In this document: one piece after another, positions 61,971 to 64,000 of the stretch
Layout: the number at the start of each line of letters is the position of its first letter
Numbering within the stretch: the first letter of the stretch is position 1
NCBI GenBank assembly: GCA_010645155.1
Contig: JAAGOF010000071.1
Span: 617,106-681,105, forward strand
Length of the DNA stretch: 64,000 nucleotides
Origin: Tigriopus japonicus
Taxonomy: Eukaryota; Arthropoda; Copepoda; Harpacticoida; Harpacticidae
Reading direction: 5' to 3'
Notes under the pieces: model-generated
What the model was told of the DNA's origin: nothing
The model's input: the letters and a program-made list of their open reading frames with translations, nothing else
The model's database searches: none
Program-made: the position numbers and the translations under genes

Positions 61971-63893
61971 TCAAAAAGAACAAATTTGAAGGTCTAAAAA
62001 GCCATTTTCCAGGTACAATTTTACGACACAACTAGTTTGGGACTTTATTTCAAACGGGCATTTTCGAACAAATGCAGCAAAGTTGGCATGATCATTTCCA
62101 GATCTGATTTTGTAAACAATGGCACTGATTATCCCTTCATCGAGAAAGCAAACTGGTCTTTGGCACACAAACTTGCGTTTGTGCAAATCGTTCCATCCTA
62201 TTTCAAATGTTACTTGGCCCAAGGTTTGTGTGCACGATTGAAGGGTTTCAGGGGTGATATCCTGAAAATGGCTCGTCCAAAACACGTTGATGAACTCCTT
62301 GATCCTAAATCCATGTTCGTCGTCAACTACAAATGTGGAACGAGTTAAGAACTCACTATTGACCAAAAATACATCAACGACAATCGTCGAAGGAAAAAAT
62401 CGATCCGAAACGGGTAAATTCGGTTTTAGCTTTTGGCGTAGAACATCGAATTGGAGTAATAACTTTGAATTGATTCTTCCTGAGCTTGTGGAGGGGTCGG
62501 TGATAATGATGTCATAACGTGGTTTGAGATTCTTAAGATGGCTATCCAAATTCAAGCAACGGACACGATTCGATGCAATTCCTTTACTTTGAACCATCTT
62601 TGTAATAAATCCCAACATTTTAGGTACTTGGTCATCATTTTGAGCGTTGATCAAAACCTGCACTTTCAGGTTGGGGTTGGTTGCTGAGAGATTAAGCGAG
62701 GTCCATGGGATTTCACTACAATCTAGAATATGAACCGGCCGAGATCCGAGTTTTTGTATCAGGTTTTCCAAAGGTGATACATCAGGATTAGATATATGTA
62801 ATAGAGGTTCTTGGCCAAATAATACTGGGTTCTCCAATTCAGCATTAAGTAAGGTCAACGGATCGCCGATGGAAAACTGCATCTTTACTGTGTGGCCCTT
62901 TTGAATTGGGAGGGGATGTGGGAGGGAAAATATTGCTTGCTGCCAGCATCCGTCCCTCCGTTCAGGATTTGAAGTAAGCGTTTGGTTCTCAGTCATTTGA
63001 AGATCAAACCAAACCACGATTTCATGACAAGTTCCCTGTTTCGACGCCGTGACATTGATTAACACAATACATCCTGAATGGAGACACTTGCGAAGAAAAT
63101 CCGGATCCTGGAAATTCACGTCGGTTATTTTGAAAGGTTCGGATAACATCCGGACACGACCGCATTCCAGATCATGGCGTATGAACCCGCTATCATAAGG
63201 CTCCATCTTTTCTCGAGAAGAAGGTAACTTCTTTGAAAAGTCGCTTCCAAGCCTTTCAATTAGTACCCCAATCAAGGTCCCACCTCTGGGAATGACTTGA
63301 GAGGTCCCAGGAATCAGCAAATGGGTCCAAGCGTGGTCCAAGGTGCGAAAGATACCTTCTCCCAACAACCCTGCATCAAAAGTTTCCGTGACCAGCACAT
63401 CAAACCGATCAATTTCGGGTCTTGGAGTCAATTCCGTGGACATCAAGACTCGCAAATCCACCTGATGCTCCACCTTGTTGGCTTGAAAAACTCGACGGGC
63501 TAAATCAGCCAAGAAAGGTTCGTTCTCAACAGCCATAACCCATTGCGCCCCGGCTTTTAAGGCCATCAAGGTCAAAATTCCGGTCCCCGTGCCCACATCG
63601 ATGACTTTCAAATTGGGTTTTGGCTGACTTAAGGCCGATAGAACGGTGTTTAATGCTGTTTGATAAGCCCGATGACGGGTGTGGTCATTGAGCATGATGA
63701 AATGCCATTTGCTAATCAATCCTTGGATAACAATCTCACGAGCCTCGCGGATTTCCAAGGCCAAGTCATGTTCATTATCATCATTATTGGTCCGTTGGAG
63801 TTGGTTGTAGAGGGTCAATGCGGTAGACAAATGATCTTGACGAACCAATTCAGCCGCTTCAAAGGCTAGAGCCTCAACTGGGTAAGGTTCCAT
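61971..63893 (-). CDS. PRMT9: Protein arginine N-methyltransferase 9-like
   Basis: One coding exon of 640 residues. The N-terminus (EALAFEAAELVRQDHLSTAL) is a TPR-like helix pair as in PRMT9. LHFIMLND-type text follows (WHFIMLNDHTRHRAYQTAL), then SAM motif I VIDVGTGTGILTLMALKAGA, the acidic post-I region AVENEPFLADLA, and the double-E loop VTETFDAGLLGEG with both Glu present. The PRMT9-style stretch EIVVWFDLQMTENQTLTSNP with CWQQAIF follows, then a second, degenerate methyltransferase half (PVHILDCSEIPW, DIIITDPSTSSG). Human PRMT9 modifies splicing factor SF3B2; the same role here is inference. Human PRMT9 is longer (about 845 residues), so this protein is compact. The ATG lies 2 nt after a probable 5' UTR intron (63940-63896). 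Confidence 0.9.
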   Translation of the reverse strand: MEPYPVEALAFEAAELVRQDHLSTALTLYNQLQRTNNDDNEHDLALEIREAREIVIQGLISKWHFIMLNDHTRHRAYQTALNTVLSALSQPKPNLKVIDVGTGTGILTLMALKAGAQWVMAVENEPFLADLARRVFQANKVEHQVDLRVLMSTELTPRPEIDRFDVLVTETFDAGLLGEGIFRTLDHAWTHLLIPGTSQVIPRGGTLIGVLIERLGSDFSKKLPSSREKMEPYDSGFIRHDLECGRVRMLSEPFKITDVNFQDPDFLRKCLHSGCIVLINVTASKQGTCHEIVVWFDLQMTENQTLTSNPERRDGCWQQAIFSLPHPLPIQKGHTVKMQFSIGDPLTLLNAELENPVLFGQEPLLHISNPDVSPLENLIQKLGSRPVHILDCSEIPWTSLNLSATNPNLKVQVLINAQNDDQVPKMLGFITKMVQSKGIASNRVRCLNLDSHLKNLKPRYDIIITDPSTSSGRINSKLLLQFDVLRQKLKPNLPVSDRFFPSTIVVDVFLVNSEFLTRSTFVVDDEHGFRIKEFINVFWTSHFQDITPETLQSCTQTLGQVTFEIGWNDLHKRKFVCQRPVCFLDEGIISAIVYKIRSGNDHANFAAFVRKCPFEIKSQTSCVVKLYLENGFLDLQICSF

Positions 63894-63895
63894 AT

Positions 63896-63940
63896 CTAGA
63901 AAGGGGATTGGAACACCCTGAACCCAAACGAATCACTTAC
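63896..63940 (-). other. Probable 45 bp intron in the PRMT9-like 5' UTR
   Basis: Donor gtaagtg at 63940 and acceptor ccctttctag ending at 63896 lie directly before the ATG at 63893. The upstream exon contains a short upstream ORF (ATG at 63999, ten codons including TAA), which could damp translation. Confidence 0.55.
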
Positions 63941-64000
63941 CGAAGACGCGAATGAACCCACTCGAAAAATTACTCGAGGTTGAGTGGTTTTTGATTCATG

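Noticed and set aside
61948..62031. N-terminal extension of the ASCC1 frame into the PRMT9-like gene
   Set aside because: The conserved ASCC1 N-terminus begins at the ATG at 61947; upstream text overlaps PRMT9 coding sequence in another frame.

Overview
The window is nuclear DNA of a multicellular invertebrate. Genes are split by GT-AG introns of about 45 bp to 11 kb, intergenic DNA is A+T-rich, and small DNA transposons, a decayed Ty3/gypsy element and LINE tails are common. Gene content and intron style suit an arthropod, and I would guess a crustacean such as a copepod, but nothing in the sequence proves this. One assembly gap (N run) lies at 35523-36420.

Layout. (1) 1-21310, + strand: the last four recognisable exons of a large single-pass membrane protein, probably a cell-adhesion or guidance-type receptor, with a transmembrane segment in the first exon and a Ser/Pro/Asn-rich cytoplasmic tail. 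(2) 21311-34600: mostly intergenic, with two inverted copies of an A+T-rich hAT-type MITE (the first in an intron at 19074-19466), a LINE 3' end and a frame-broken gypsy gag-pol relic. (3) 34607-35483: part of a drug/metabolite-type (EamA, SLC35G-like) transporter, apparently frame-broken at a T run and cut by the gap. (4) 36421-47960: repeat-rich DNA with target-site-flanked hAT elements, fold-back elements and a degenerate inverted array. (5) 47971-56387, - strand: a tandem pair of seven-exon genes encoding a secreted chymotrypsin-fold serine protease fused to C-terminal ankyrin repeats. This is the most unusual coding content. The two copies have the same lengths for exons 2-6 and the same intron phases, but the downstream copy has a shortened ankyrin domain with a new hydrophobic C-terminus. 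Two hAT elements sharing one target sequence sit between them. (6) 56388-60700: fold-back MITEs and palindromes. (7) 60729-63893, - strand: PRMT9-like arginine methyltransferase followed after only 23 bp by ASCC1, an arrangement that suggests co-transcription.

The protease/ankyrin genes and the receptor would act at or outside the cell surface; PRMT9 and ASCC1 are conserved intracellular RNA/protein-modification factors. I see no functional link between these groups beyond proximity.
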